64,000 bases of DNA. Source: Plantago major. Taxonomy: Eukaryota > Streptophyta > Magnoliopsida > Lamiales > Plantaginaceae. The stretch lies in contig JAIFAC010000472.1 in assembly GCA_026545765.1 (NCBI GenBank), forward strand, positions 26,691 to 90,690, read 5' to 3'. Made by a program: the position numbers and the translations under genes. The notes below the pieces were generated by a model. That model did not search any database, was not told the DNA's origin, and saw only the letters and a list, made by a program, of their open reading frames with translations. Below are positions 45,235 to 56,711 of the stretch, in pieces. The stretch's first letter is position 1; every line of letters starts with the position of its first letter.

Positions 45235-46865
45235 TGTTAGGAAATTTTGTTAGAAATTTGCTAGGAATATCTGTTTAGATTTTGATCAACAACATGATGA
45301 CTTATCTTAGTTCAGAAAGGTGATTAGTACTCTTGGTTCACTTGAACATTGTAAAAGAGGAAACCCACTTAGTATGTTAGTCTATCTAATCTTGTATAGG
45401 ATGTTAGGTCTCAAAATGTAATTTTTATTTTATGATGAAGACCAAGAAGAAGACATCCAGCAGAACAAGTTCAACGACATTGAAGATTTGAAGACTGCAC
45501 AAGATTACTGAAATGGTTTTACAGATACCTTGGCCAGATATCTTGAAGACACGAATGGTTTTAAACAAACTGTGTCACAAAAGATATCTGAGAAATGAAA
45601 TGTCTCTCTAAAAACAAGGAAAGTGTCCATAGATATCTACACTCAGATACCTTGAGTATAAACCACGTTTCTGAAAAAGAAATATTTTATTGCAACAAAG
45701 TTGTTTCAATAAAGTGGTATCTGAATTTGAAGATAAGGATGTGCAAAACTTCGGAGAGGCGATAAAGTTAGACCTCTAATCTGATCGTAGTTCGTTGGCA
45801 CTACAGACAAAAGTATAGTACAATGCATTAAATGCACGGACAGAAATGTCTGAACAAAAGAAACGGTAGCTTCTGAAGAAGAAGACAAATCCGCTACAGT
45901 ACTATACACAGATATCAATAGTTTGAATTTGAGCCTAACGGATACTATTCAACGGCATTCAAATTCATCTATAAATATCAACACTTAGACTGCTTGAGAA
46001 GACACCTTAGACACACAACCTGAAGAACTTACACTGAACACATATCTTACTCTCTCAAAGCAAACTACTTATCCTCAAGCTTTACTGCGACCAAAGCTTT
46101 TGATCTTAAGTAATCTTGAAGTTCTAAGTGTCACGATCCTAACAAACACGCTATATGTGAAAGAGTTGAATCGAAAGATCAAGTATCAGAGATTCATTCT
46201 CTTGAACATTTATCTAAGACTTGGGTCAGTAAAAAGAACAAGATACCATACATTGCAAAGTGTATTAAGTATACTTGATTCACGAGCTAAGCGATTAGCG
46301 AAAAGTTAATAAAGAAGCTCACGACAATCAAATCAAACCAACACCATAATGGCGTGGAGTACATGAAGTACTTAGTTTGAGAAACTAAGGAACAACTCCA
46401 AGGTTATTGAGCACATGAAGTACTTAGCTTGGGAAGCTAGGAATAGCTCAAAAGGTTTCGAGTCTGAGTTGTACTTGGCTGAGAAAGCCGGGGAACAACT
46501 CAGGAGGAACATTTTGTTGGGAACCATTTGTTTAAGGAATCTTAGAATAGGATTTTTGTAAGGTGACCTCAATTATCTGTTCTAGTGAATTCTAGGTCTT
46601 TGGAAGACCGAAGTGGATTAGTTGGAGGATTACGCCACCTCCAGATACCATTATACTTGCTGTGTTATTTATTTTTCTGTATTTACTTTTCAGCAACACA
46701 CACACATTAACTGTTTCTGCACTTATCTATCTTAAGTCTTCCGCGCTCTGAATCTAAGTATCAGATATCTTCACAGATATCTGAGAAATAGTTTTTATCG
46801 ACAAAAGTTTTAAAAGACTATTCACCCCCCTCTAGTCTTTTACTTTGCCGTTATCTGGACCAACA
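45235..46865 (+). mobile_element. solo LTR, second copy (plus orientation)
   Basis: Begins TGTTAGGAAATTTTG and ends TTATCTGGACCAACA. Flanked by the exact 5-bp duplication ATTAA at 45230-45234 and 46866-46870. A TCTATAAATATCAAC promoter box near 45968 gives plus orientation. Same family as 43259-44668, about 220 bp longer. The separate target duplications show two independent insertions rather than one element with inverted ends. Confidence 0.93.
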
Positions 46866-46870
46866 ATTAA

Positions 46871-47665
46871 TCCCCCTGTTTGGTCTGATTTTAGACCTAT
46901 TAGTTTGTGCAATTTCTCTCACAAAATTATTTCAAAACTTCTAAATGAGAGATTGGCAACTGTGCTACCTTGTATTATTTCTGAAAATCAAAGTGGGTTT
47001 TTGAAAGGTAGATTGATTTCTGATAATATTTTGTTAACTCAAGAAATGATCACCTCTTTGGATGTTAAGACTAGAGCTTCTAATGTTGTTATGAAAATTG
47101 ACATGTTAAAGGCTTATGATAGACTTAATTGGAATTTCTTGTGCAAAATTCTTGCTGCTTTTGGTTTTTCTCAGATATGGATAGGTATGATTATGAGAAC
47201 TGTGTCTAACTGTAGTTTTGGAGTGATTGTGAATGGTGTATCAAAAGGTTCTGTTAATTATGGCCATGGTCTGAGGCAGGGGATCCTCTTTCTCCTGCCC
47301 TTTTCATCCTTGCTAGTGAGTATTTGTCTAGAGGACTGAATACACTTTTTGAAAAAAACCCTTGCTTGTTCTATGACACCAAAAAGAGCTTGTCTGTGAG
47401 TCACCTAGCTTATGCAGATGATTTGATTTTATTCACTAAAGGAAGTAAAGAAGGTTTGAAGAAAATTTGCTTGTTCTTTAAACATTATGAGAAAGCTTCT
47501 GGGCAAAAAATAAACTTGGCTAAAAGTGATGTTTTTGTTGGAAAAAATGCTAATGTGGAAATGATAGAGGGTGTTACAGTTTTTCCTGCTAATGTACTAC
47601 CTTTCTACTACTTAGGTGCTCGCATTTATAAGGGAAGAAAGAAAATTGACTTGTTTACACCTTAA
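46871..47665 (+). pseudogene. LINE reverse transcriptase, palm and thumb part
   Basis: Reads DFRPISLCNFSHKIISKLL, SGFLKGRLISDNILLTQE, MKIDMLKAYDRLNW (first catalytic Asp) and YGHGLRQGI. A shift near 47283 leads to LSVSHLAYADDLILFTKG, where YADD holds the other two catalytic Asp residues (about 47410-47420), then YYLGARIYKGRK. A stop follows at 47663-47665. It would copy element RNA at the nick. Confidence 0.92.
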
Positions 47666-48299
47666 GTGGAAAAAAAATCAAATCTAACCTTAGTGGTTGG
47701 AGCCTCAGTTTCCTATCTCAGGGAGGGAGATGGATTCTTGTTAGAAGTGTTTTTTCCTCCATGCACATGTATGCTACATATTTGTGAACCCCGTGGCTGT
47801 TTTTAAAATGATAGATTCTTTGATATCTAAATTTTTACGGGGTCCTCTTTTGAGAATAAAAAGATTCCTGGTCTAAATGGAGGAATATATGCTATCCTAT
47901 TGAAGAGGGTGGTATAGGAGTTAGGAATACAGGTGAAGTGTGCAAATCTTTCTCTCATAAGTTGTGGTTCGGTTTTGAGAACAAAATTCTCTATGGGCCA
48001 AATGTCTACTTGCTAAATCTTGCAAAACTTCTTTCCACAGCTCGGTGAAAATGAGAAACAGACTCTTTAGTTTGGAAAGACTCTTTGAAAGCAAGTATTG
48101 ATGCTCGAGATCTATGCTCTGGAAAATAGGTTATGGTAGATGTTATTTACGGAAAGATAATTGAGTGCAGTTTGGGAATATTATGCGTGAGCCACGAATG
48201 AAGTTAACGAGAAAGAGCTGGTCCAAGATTATGGAGTAGACTATCAATGGGCTGGAGAAATTATCTGATAATCTTCCCATTCAGGTAGCAGCTCAAATT

Positions 48300-48815
48300 T
48301 TCTTGATTCCTTTTGAGGATTCTAGAGTGGCTAGACCAATATGGAAACTAACTTATAATGGAGAGTTCTCTTCTAAGTCTGCATGGGATTATGTAAGACA
48401 AAAAGTTCCTAAGAGCTCTTTATTAGCTAGTTGTTGGAGTTCTAGAGTACCTAATAACATTGCCTTGTTATGGTGGAAAGTGTTGAAGAACGGGATCATG
48501 TTGATCTGTGTTTGAAAGCCAGAGGGATAGAACTAGCATCTAGATGTCAATGTTGTTCAGCTGAAGAATCTATATCACATGTGCTTCTTGATAACTCAGA
48601 GGTGAACAAAGTCTGGTATTGGTTTGGAAGGAAGTTTCAAGTGGCTTGGATTACATCGAGCAATGTTCAAAGGAGATTCAAAAGCTGGATCACTTCCTCA
48701 GACTACATTGGTAAGGATCATATAAGAAAACTTGTACCTATGCTGATAGGGTGGTACACTTGGGTGGCAAGGAACAAATCAAAGCATGAAGGAAAAAAAG
48801 ATAAAAACTGAGTCA
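48300..48815 (+). pseudogene. LINE zf-RVT domain, decayed
   Basis: WKLTYNGEFSSKSAWDYVRQ and PNNIALLWWKVL match the zf-RVT region that follows RT in plant LINEs; after a frame change, CQCCSAEESISHVLLDNSEV carries the paired Cys and His. Function in the family is poorly defined. Confidence 0.75.
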
Positions 48816-48934
48816 ATAAAATCCCAAGTGATGAATATGTTATTGAGAATGCATAGTGCGAGCCTTTTTGATAGAGATTTTGGAGGTGATACTTGATAGT
48901 GAAGGCGGAATATTATCTTACCTGCTGCCTCTAC

Positions 48935-49410
48935 AGGAAGAACTATCTCTGTATATTGGGTAAAACCTCCCAAAAATTGGTACAAAATCAACACAGATGG
49001 AGCATTTTGTCATAGGTCTAAAAGAGATAGCTCTGGAGGTCTGATAAGAGACTCAGAAGGAAGGATTCTAAAAGGGTATCATGACTACATTGGTGAATCT
49101 TCTATCTTATATGCATAACTGACATGTATTTGGAGAGGACTGCAGATAAGTAAGGAGATGGGATTGAGAAATATTTTGATAGAATCTGTTTCTAAAGTGG
49201 CTCTATTTCTTATCTTGAAAGAAAGCAGGAGCTGGTAGTGGGAGTTAGCTATTATTCTATCTAAGATAATTGAGCTTTGCAGGAATAGGAGCATCAAATT
49301 CTATCATGTGTGCAGAGAAGGCAATGCTGCTGCAGATCATTTGGCTAGTTTAGCTCTTCATGAAAAAGTTGCAAAGTCTATGAGCACTATGATTTGCTAT
49401 AAAGCTTAGG
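48935..49410 (+). pseudogene. LINE RNase H domain, decayed
   Basis: WYKINTDGAFCHRSKRDSSG and GGLIRDSEGRILKGY give the first catalytic Asp and the beta-hairpin of RNase H; FYHVCREGNAAADHLASLA is the C-terminal His/Asp motif. At least two stops interrupt it (near 49116 and 49235). The domain removes RNA from the RNA-DNA hybrid. Confidence 0.85.
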
Positions 49411-51190
49411 ATTAGCCTCTGATGACAAAGAGGGGTGGCATATTTGAGGAAAGTCAAGACTAAAATTTAATGATGAAGTGCTATCTTTACTTTGTGATAA
49501 GAATAGTTGATCTAGTAAGTGTCTTTAGTATGGTAGGGGCTGTTGTGATGTGGTCTATTTTTGGGGTTAGGATTTTGCCTAGTGGGTATGAGAAATGTAT
49601 TTGGGAGATCATGTTGGTTATATGTCACCTTTCCCTCCTCTATTTGATTTTTGTTGCAGGTACTTCTCTTATGTGGGGGTTAGGAGGCAGCATGTGGGGA
49701 TGGAGAGAAGGAAAAGGTTTGCACTTACCTGTTTCCTGGTTCTGGCTAGTTTTTGGTTGGGGTTGCAGTAGTATAGAAGCTTGTGTTAGCTTTTGGAGAA
49801 GAGATTTGATTTTGTGCAGACTTGACTTGTTTTGTAAATGTGATATGGGATGGTGGTTGTATAGGCTTTTTGTAGGGTATTGATACCTTCCCCTGTGTTG
49901 TCTCAGTTTTATTGTTTTGGTGAGATCTTGTTTCTATAGAATCCCCTTTTTATGATTACTAAAAAAGCCTGTGGAAAAAAGATTGGCAAGAGATCTATAA
50001 GAACAAGATCATAGTTACTTCCAGTTTTATAAAGATCCTTTAAGGACCATTATCGAGGTAAAAAAATGTTAGGAAGGATTCAAAAATAGAAAAGAAGAAT
50101 CCTCTTGAGCAAAAAAGAATAATACTTAGTCTTTGGGAAGTAGGTTGCTTCTTGATTTCTTTTTGTTATCTATGATTAGCTATTTTGGTTCTTCTAAAGG
50201 GTATTACGGGTTTCAAAGTCTGCGGTAGAATCATTATCCGTGGAGGTTCTTTGTTTGGAAAGAATTGCATCCTCCATTCTCTTTCTTCGCATTCATGGTT
50301 AGGAGGGTGTTATTTGGGTGTCTTGATGCATTTTAGGAGAGTTTCCTTCCCTCTCACAGCACTAGTATTTGCATTTATAATGTGGATCTGCGTTTCTTGG
50401 TTAATATTTTGGCATATAAGGACACTATTCTTGTTTGCATTGCACACTACTTGCATTGACTTCTATGTTGTTAGTAGAGGTAGTTGTGCGGACAATTTCT
50501 TAGTGCCTTTAGGCTTCTTTGATTATTAGTTATCTAAAGAAAGGTATATTTTTAGTGAAGGTAATGCATGGGATATTCTTGTAGGTATATAGAAGTAGGT
50601 TTTTGGGGTTGTCTGTATAGAAGGCAAGGTATAGGCTTAGTTTGGTTGTGGGTAGACTGGAGGATTGTCAGATATAAAGGGGGTGCAGCTAGGCTAGATA
50701 AAATGGTCTGGTTTAGGGTGATGGAATTTGGCAAAGAAGAGTCGGTCTTATGTCGGTTTAGCGGATGTGTGTACAGATATGTACGAAAAAGGAAAATATG
50801 GAACAAAAGCGGTAGAAGTGGCAAGTTTGGCTCTGGTTTGGGTTTGGATTCAAATAGGCAAAAGCGGGCTCTAGTGCATCACCTTGGTCAGTCGAGGCTC
50901 GAGGTTGGTAGTGTAAAGTCTCGGAAGGCAAGGAACATGGCGCGGTCTTGGCGATCATTGGAGGACCAGAACGGATGTGAACAACAAGAACTTTCCTTGG
51001 GTACATTGGCATACAATCCTTTGGCTAGTAGATGAAGATGATTAATACTTTTGTAAATTGTAGCTGGCTATTGTCTTTGGCTTCTTTTGGGATTTAAAAT
51101 GTAAAAGGTACTTGATGTTTGCGGGTTCTCATAAACTGCCTTGAGGTAGTGATATAAAACTTCTGAGAGCTCTAGCTCTTTTATTTAAAA
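49411..51190 (+). other. LINE 3' region
   Basis: Long T/G-rich stretch between the RNase H domain and the target duplication. Open frames here look hydrophobic or Arg/Gly-rich but have no domain. It ends ...TTTTATTTAAAAAAATG, so the A-tail is very short or eroded. Probably 3' UTR; an additional unrecognised insertion cannot be excluded. Confidence 0.5.
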
Positions 51191-51520
51191 AAATGTTTTT
51201 AAAAGACATACATTTATAGGTTGTAAATTTTAATTTTTCAATTATTTTGTGTATTGAAATTTATTGGTTGTGAATGAAATTGAAGTCATGTTTATTTTCT
51301 AAATATTTTGTTTTGATTGGATAAATAGGTTATTACTAATGTACATGCTAAACATAGACAATTTCACGATAAACATAGACAATTTGATGATAAACCTAGA
51401 CAATTTGATGTAAAAATCAGCATATGTGGATTAGGATGAACATTAATGAGCTGAGTATGTGTATTTAAAAAAAATAATTGTGGGTGGTAAGGTCGACCAT
51501 GAAAATCAGTTATCTAGTTT

Positions 51521-52104
51521 CACTACAAAATCTGAATTACAGAAACTAGCGACAACCCTAATGTATGAAGTTCTACGGACGGAGTACAATATTCAATACA
51601 AAGAAGATCGATCTTCACAATTTCAGCGGATCTTGATGGATCTCAACAGGTGGGCGAGATCTTGACAAATCAGACAGAGGACGGGCCAGGCGGTGGTGGT
51701 GGGAGGTGGAGTGGTGGTGATGGTGGTGGCGGTGGTGGTGGAAGTGGGAGGTGGTGGCGGTGGTGGTGGAAGTGGGGTGGTGGGGAAGGTGGTGGTGGCA
51801 ATGGGGAGGTGGTGGTGGTGCGGAGGTTGTGGCGTCAGTGGTGAGGTGGTGGTGGGAGGAAGGAGACGATGGTGGGAGGAAGGAGAGATGGAAATGTGAG
51901 TGATGGGAGGAGGGGGGGGGGGAATATATTAGGGGATAGGGCTATCTGTCGTTAAATTTGGCTATCCGTCGCTAATATCCTTTCTTTTGTTAAAATTATT
52001 TGGTCAACTTAAATTAGAGACGGATTGAGCCAATTGCTTAATCCGTCACTAATCAGTGCCGATTCGTCGCTAGTTTATGGCAATTCAGCAGATTTCTTGT
52101 AGTG
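51521..52104. mobile_element. CACTA-type termini at the foldback centre
   Basis: CACTACAAAATCTGAATTAC starts at 51521 and its inverse ...GCAGATTTCTTGTAGTG ends at 52104. CACTACAAGAAAT is the classic terminus of En/Spm (CACTA) elements. The expected 3-bp duplication is absent: flanks are TTT and AAA, because the inverted arms continue outward on both sides. So this may be the original inner ends of two inverted elements, not one 584-bp insertion. Confidence 0.55.
51689..51930 (+). repeat. GGT/GGA-rich tract at the centre
   Basis: About 240 bases of GGTGGTGGT, GGTGGAAGTGGGAGG-type sequence ending in a G-run near 51910-51921. It is strongly strand-biased and able to form G-quadruplexes. It lies at the axis of the foldback. 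The glycine-rich frames within it are composition artefacts. Confidence 0.85.
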
Positions 52105-52559
52105 AAACTAGACAATCTGATTTTTTGCGGGTCGACCCGAACACCCACATTCAAAAAAAAAAAAAAACTTCTCACTCATTAATGTTCATCCAAATCCACA
52201 TATCTTGATTTTACATCAAATTGTCTAGGTTTATCATCAAATTGTTTATGTTTATTGTGAAATTGTCTATGTTTAGCATGCAAACATTAGTAACAACCTA
52301 TTTATCCAATCAAAGCACAATATTTAGAAAAATAAACATGAACTTCAATTTCATTCGCCAACCAATAAATTTCAATACACAAAATTAAAAAAAAAGTCAA
52401 AAATTTACAACCTATAAAATACATGTCTTTTAAAAAACATATAATACATCTACAAAATAGCTTTCTTCACACTCTTCACTTGTTCGTCGACACCTTCCAC
52501 AACGTCTCAATTTTTGTGACTAATCAATTTTTTTGCTCGACCACCCTTTTTACGAAAAC

Positions 52560-53400
52560 CTAATACATACAACAAAAATATCAAAAAACATATACAATTT
52601 ATACATAAACATAGACCATTTATACAAAAACAACTAGACAATTTATAGTAAAATTACATTGACAATTTATACAAAAAAACTAAACCAGCACGGATAACAT
52701 AGATAATTTCTACTAAAACATAGACAATTTCTTCTAAAACATAGACCATTTATACAAAAAAAAGTAGACAATTTATAGTAAAACATAGATAATTTATACA
52801 AAAAACTAAACCAGCAACAACAAACAACATAGACAATTTGTACTAAAACATGGACCATTTATACAAAAAACTAGACAATTTATAGTAAAACATAGACAAT
52901 TTATACAAAAAAACTAAATCAGCAACAAAGAACAACATATACAATTTCTTCTAAAACATACACAATTAATATATATTAAAACATATGCCATTTATACAAA
53001 TAAAATATACAATTTATACTAAAACATATACAATTTATGCAAAAAACTAAACCATCAACAAAACAACATTCCTAACTTATGAAAAGGATTAACTACATAA
53101 ATTACAAAAAAACAACATAGACAATTTCTACTAAAACATAGACCATTTATACAAAAAAACTAGACAATTTATATTAAAATATAGACAATTTATACAAAAA
53201 AACTAAACCAGACAATTTCTAATAAAACATAGATCATTTATACAAAAAACTAGACAATATACAACACATCTATATTTTCACAATAAACCAACAACAAAAA
53301 ATAACATAGACAATTTCTACTAAAACATATGACGTTTATACAAAAACTAGACAATTTTACCAAAATATAGAATATTACTAAATTAAAGCATATAAAAGCA
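52560..53400 (-). repeat. ~110-bp minisatellite in right arm
   Basis: Inverse counterpart of 40310-41070, with AACTAGACAATTTATAGTAA and AAACTAAACCAGCAACAAA as recurring strings. Copy numbers and unit lengths differ from the left arm, so the arrays have diverged since the arms formed. Confidence 0.8.
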
Positions 53401-54026
53401 ATTTAGTATTGGTGGTGAGACCAGATTCACAGTTTAGTGGTGGTTGGGTGGTGGTTTTAGAAGAGAGAAAGAAATTGGAAAATAGAGAGAAAGCATAAAG
53501 AAGAAATGCGAAAGTGTAAGAAAATCCTACAAAATTGACTTTTATACTAGAACCGTTTTGAATCCGGATTGAACCAATTCTTCAAAAATCCACCTCAATC
53601 CAGATCATGAAAATATTAAAATTGACAAATGTAAAAGCATGAAACAATTTTAATGTGAAACTAGATGGACTTTTTGGACTTTCACAAATGAGTAAGAATT
53701 TTATATATAAGAATTTGTACAATGTAGATAGGACAACCTCTCAATAAAGAAGAAAATGTATATGTTGCATATATAAAACCTATTCCTGAAAGTGTATTTT
53801 TGCATTTTCCAATGTATTATTTGCCTGTCTTAATATAAGTCTCTTCCTTGTCAGGGTTATTTTAGTCATTTCGCAAGTTTTAACATAAGCCTCGGGTTTG
53901 TTGAATTTAACAAAGTGCAGGTTTATATGACCTAATAATGACTTGTTAGTGAAAATTTTCCATTTTCATTTGTCTTTACCCTACAAAATTTGTATATGAT
54001 GAATGAGACCATCATGTGACTCCGAA

Positions 54027-54225
54027 TGTAACATCCCACACCGGTTAAAATTGGTTGGAATATATGTTATATATGTAGACCACCACTCTTCTATACTATG
54101 AGACCATTTGGATGATTCCAAAAGCAAATCCGTGAAACTATAAAGTGGACGATATCATACAAAAGGCGTGGGTGTTGATACCATGAGTAAAATCGGTCCG
54201 ATGGGCCGAGTGACAGGTTGTTATA
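54027..54225 (+). mobile_element. short solo LTR / TRIM-like element, in copy A
   Basis: Begins TGTAACATCCCACACCGG and ends GGTTGTTATA with CGAA on both sides (54023-54026 and 54226-54229). The same element with the same flanks is in copy B at 59186-59407. The TGTAACATCCCACATCGG start is common in plant TRIM-type LTRs. Confidence 0.5.
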
Positions 54226-54281
54226 CGAACATAAAGTGAAATCAAACAAGGATCAAATTGTAAAGTAAGACACAAAAACAC

Positions 54282-55029
54282 CTATGTTTTGAAACTGACG
54301 ATGATCGACCTGCCTCTCTGAGGGAGGTTCCAGGTCAACCGGATTAACTTCAGGTCAACCTGATGATACCATTTTAAATAAAAATAATACATAATAAAAA
54401 TTTATTCATCTGAAATTTTTAACTACAATTGGTGATAAGATCGCAATACACCAACTTATGTAATGTTCATACTTCATAGTAGGAGTAGTGAGTAGTCTAA
54501 TTTTAATGTTTTCTTATTCTAAATTATATAATTCTTGTATTGTGCCATCACAACTTTAAAGACCTGATTTTTTGTCCTCTCATCATCTATCTCTTCCCTT
54601 TTCTTCTCCATTACTCTCTATTAAATTTTCCTTCTAAATTCCTCTTCTTTCATATAAGCTTCTCTGAGCTAGTGAAATCATTCCTATGCACATATCTTTT
54701 CATTACTCTCTCATAGATCTTTTCTTCTTTCTTGCCAATCATCCGTCTTCTTCTCAAATTAGATTAACGAGATCTATTTGTTGTTCTCACCATTTCTTCA
54801 ATTTCTTGACCCCAAATCTAAGTCGATTTACGGGTCACCACTCATGAGTAGATTGTCTCGGTTAATAAGGCCCGTGTTTCATTTTTTAAATTTCAACGGG
54901 TTATCAGTTTTTTATCGAGTTTATACGGGTTATCGGTTTTTACCAGTCGGTTTTCACGAGTTTTGAGGTTTCGGACCATTTCCCGAGTCAGCGGTTGAAC
55001 GAATTGAACCACCATGTTTCACAACATAG
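54282..55029. mobile_element. 748-bp TIR element in copy A only
   Basis: Terminal inverted repeats CTATGTTTTGAAAC and GTTTCACAACATAG (13 of 14 match) are flanked by AAAACAC on both sides (54275-54281 and 55030-55036). Copy B has the uninterrupted site ACACAAAAACACATTGC at about 59453. No coding frame. The 7-bp duplication (8 if one base mutated) fits hAT loosely; family unassigned. Confidence 0.75.
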
Positions 55030-55861
55030 AAAACACATTGCTAAATAAAAAGTTTTTTTACTAAATCACCAAGGTAAATAATCAAACCGTTTTATAAGCG
55101 ATCTATCTTTTATTTGAAATGACCCGAATCACTCTCTCAAAACATTGTTCATCTTCTAACCAATAATGACGGCATCAAGAGTATTGTTGCTTTGATCAAT
55201 GATGATAACAACACGATTGCAACAAAATCACCCGGTGGCAATGCAGGCCAGTGAGAACAAACACGTTTGGATTCTCTTTTTGTATGATCTTCTCGACATC
55301 ACAGGATTTCACCAAGAAGTTAGGCCATGAAGTCTTAGCACCACCAAACATAACAAGTAAGGTTAGTGCATCCGCCTCTATTATCACATGACATTCTTGT
55401 GTTTTTTTGGGTTTGATGTATAGAGAAGCAAAGCTAGCTTTTACAATGAAAGACGTGACAAGCATTTATTGTTCATTACTCTATAATATGCATGTAATCT
55501 TCTAAAATATATTATATATATTTATGTAGCATTTATATTTGTATTTTACAAAATAGGAAGGAGTTAGGCAAATTATAGCATGTTTATAATAATATTTTAG
55601 AAGTAGAAATAATGAATTTTGAATGAGTATAATAAAGTTACTATATTTTAATATTTTAAGTAATGTGTAAAATGTTTAGTTTATTAATTTCTAGAAGATG
55701 ATATTATAATTTAATCATCAATATTTATTACACCAACCATTGCCATTTTTATAACGCCAAGTTTAGAGATAAGTTTGGAGAGATTAAAGGGATCGATTGA
55801 GAACATTACTCATACAAACAAGTGCACCTTCTATTGGGAATCCATCCATAAGATTATCACG

Positions 55862-55913
55862 AGTTAAGCGTTCTTGCTCTGAAGCAATCTTATGATGGAT
55901 GACCAGCAGAAAT
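55862..55913 (+). promoter_or_regulatory. 5S-like Pol III promoter, copy A LTR 1
   Basis: AGTTAAGCGTTCTTG followed by TTATGATGGATGACC reproduces box A and the intermediate/box C region of plant 5S rRNA in the correct order. Confidence 0.75.
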
Positions 55914-56255
55914 CTTTGGTTTGCCCACAAATGAGGACAAAGTGTGCGGAAAGGGCGTGTTGGTATAGCGATTAGAACTGACATATCACGGAAAGCGACT
56001 CATGAGTAAACATGTCGGACCAAAGGATAGGAGCTCGATCGATTAGTGGCGGATCTTTATAAATGGTATAAGAGGCAGGCCAAAAGCCAAAGGGTGGATG
56101 GTTGGTCCGAGCAAGGGTGTGAGGGCGTCACACAATTTAAGAGGGGTGAGCGTAACACCCCAAAGATTCAAATAAGTTTCAGAGCTTAAAGAGATTGAGG
56201 CGTTACTCATCTGCAAGGTACACCTTTCTTTTCGGGCATCCATCCCCGAATTTGA

Positions 56256-56306
56256 TTTAAGCGTGCTTGAGCAATCTTAGGATGGATGATGACCTAGAAG
56301 TCTCCT
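56256..56306 (+). promoter_or_regulatory. 5S-like Pol III promoter, copy A LTR 2
   Basis: TTTAAGCGTGCTTGAGC, then TTAGGATGGATGATGACC and AGAAGTC. This is closer to 5S rRNA than LTR 1 (5S has GCGTGCTTGGGC and AGGATGGGTGACC). Confidence 0.8.
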
Positions 56307-56711
56307 TTTACATAAGCAGTGAGGAAAAAGTGCTTGAGAAAGGACATCTTTAATGCATTAAGTGAATATGTCATGGGAAGCGTACATGAGTAACAGCATG
56401 GGCCAATAGGTTTGGGGATCGATCGATTAGTGGTCGAATTACAAATTTAGAAATAGAGTCTCAAACAAATATTGCTAATAAAGTTTTTAGACAAAGTTAA
56501 TTAATGAGCAAGGGTATCCAGATAGTATTGAACAAGGTATGTAATGAGCCAAAGTCATGATTACCGGTCATGTTTTAAGAACACACTGAGCATTACGTAG
56601 CCTTTATCTTCTAGAAGCGACATCTTTCTAATTTTGTATGAGATGAATTTCCGACAAAGTATGTGTGTTGAAACTTACACAAACATTGAAAACACTTACA
56701 AATTCTTGCCA

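Larger units (their letters stand above)
41212..51190 (+). mobile_element. 5'-truncated L1-type LINE with RNase H, carrying two solo LTRs
   Basis: Flanked by AAATGTTTTT at 41202-41211 and 51191-51200, with a short A-run just before the right copy. The uninterrupted arm sequence is present in the other foldback arm near 52430, confirming the insertion. Domain order on the plus strand: ORF1 with CCHC knuckle, endonuclease, reverse transcriptase, zf-RVT, RNase H, 3' region. It starts inside ORF1, as expected from incomplete reverse transcription. Excluding the two solo LTRs the body is about 6.9 kb. All frames are broken. Confidence 0.85.
39865..53719. mobile_element. foldback Mutator-like element, 13.9 kb with nested insertions
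   Basis: Flanked by a 9-bp direct duplication CAATGTAGA at 39856-39864 and 53720-53728, the length made by Mutator-type transposases. The uninterrupted counterpart of the target site is at 58865-58873. The arms are long inverted repeats: left about 39950-41211 plus 51191-51556, right about 53719-52075 read in reverse, each about 1.6 kb. Landmarks pair in mirror order, for example GATCTGGATTGAGG (40058) with CCTCAATCCAGATC (53594), and AGCTATTTTGTAGATGTATT (41182) with its inverse at 52446. The first 85 bases of the left end have no partner. No transposase is present. Without the LINE in the left arm the element would be about 3.9 kb. Confidence 0.8.
55750..56443 (+). mobile_element. Cassandra TRIM element, in copy A
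   Basis: Cassandra elements are very short LTR retrotransposons whose LTRs carry 5S-rRNA-like promoter sequence. Here LTR 1 spans about 55750-56063, followed by TGGTATAAGAGGC at 56064, a mutated initiator-Met primer-binding site. A short non-coding interior and purine tract AAGAGGGGTGAG precede LTR 2 (about 56151-56443). Both LTRs have the 5S-like block and end near CGATCGATTAGTGG. No proteins, as normal for TRIMs. Confidence 0.85.

Noticed and set aside
43259..46865. A single large foldback transposon with 1.4-kb inverted arms
   Set aside because: Each arm has its own exact 5-bp duplication and the LINE continues between them, so they are two separate solo LTRs.
49470..49883. 137-codon hydrophobic, Trp-rich frame as a membrane protein
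   Set aside because: T/G-rich LINE 3' region; no signal of conservation, and placement fits 3' UTR.
50568..51035. 155-codon Arg/Gly-rich frame
   Set aside because: Same LINE 3' region; both strands are open because of composition.
51650..51899. Glycine/valine-rich frames as a glycine-rich protein
   Set aside because: Produced by the GGT/GGA tract in every frame.
55862..56306. True 5S rRNA genes
   Set aside because: Only box A to box C part is similar, embedded in LTRs with primer-binding site and purine tract; the 5' half of 5S is missing.
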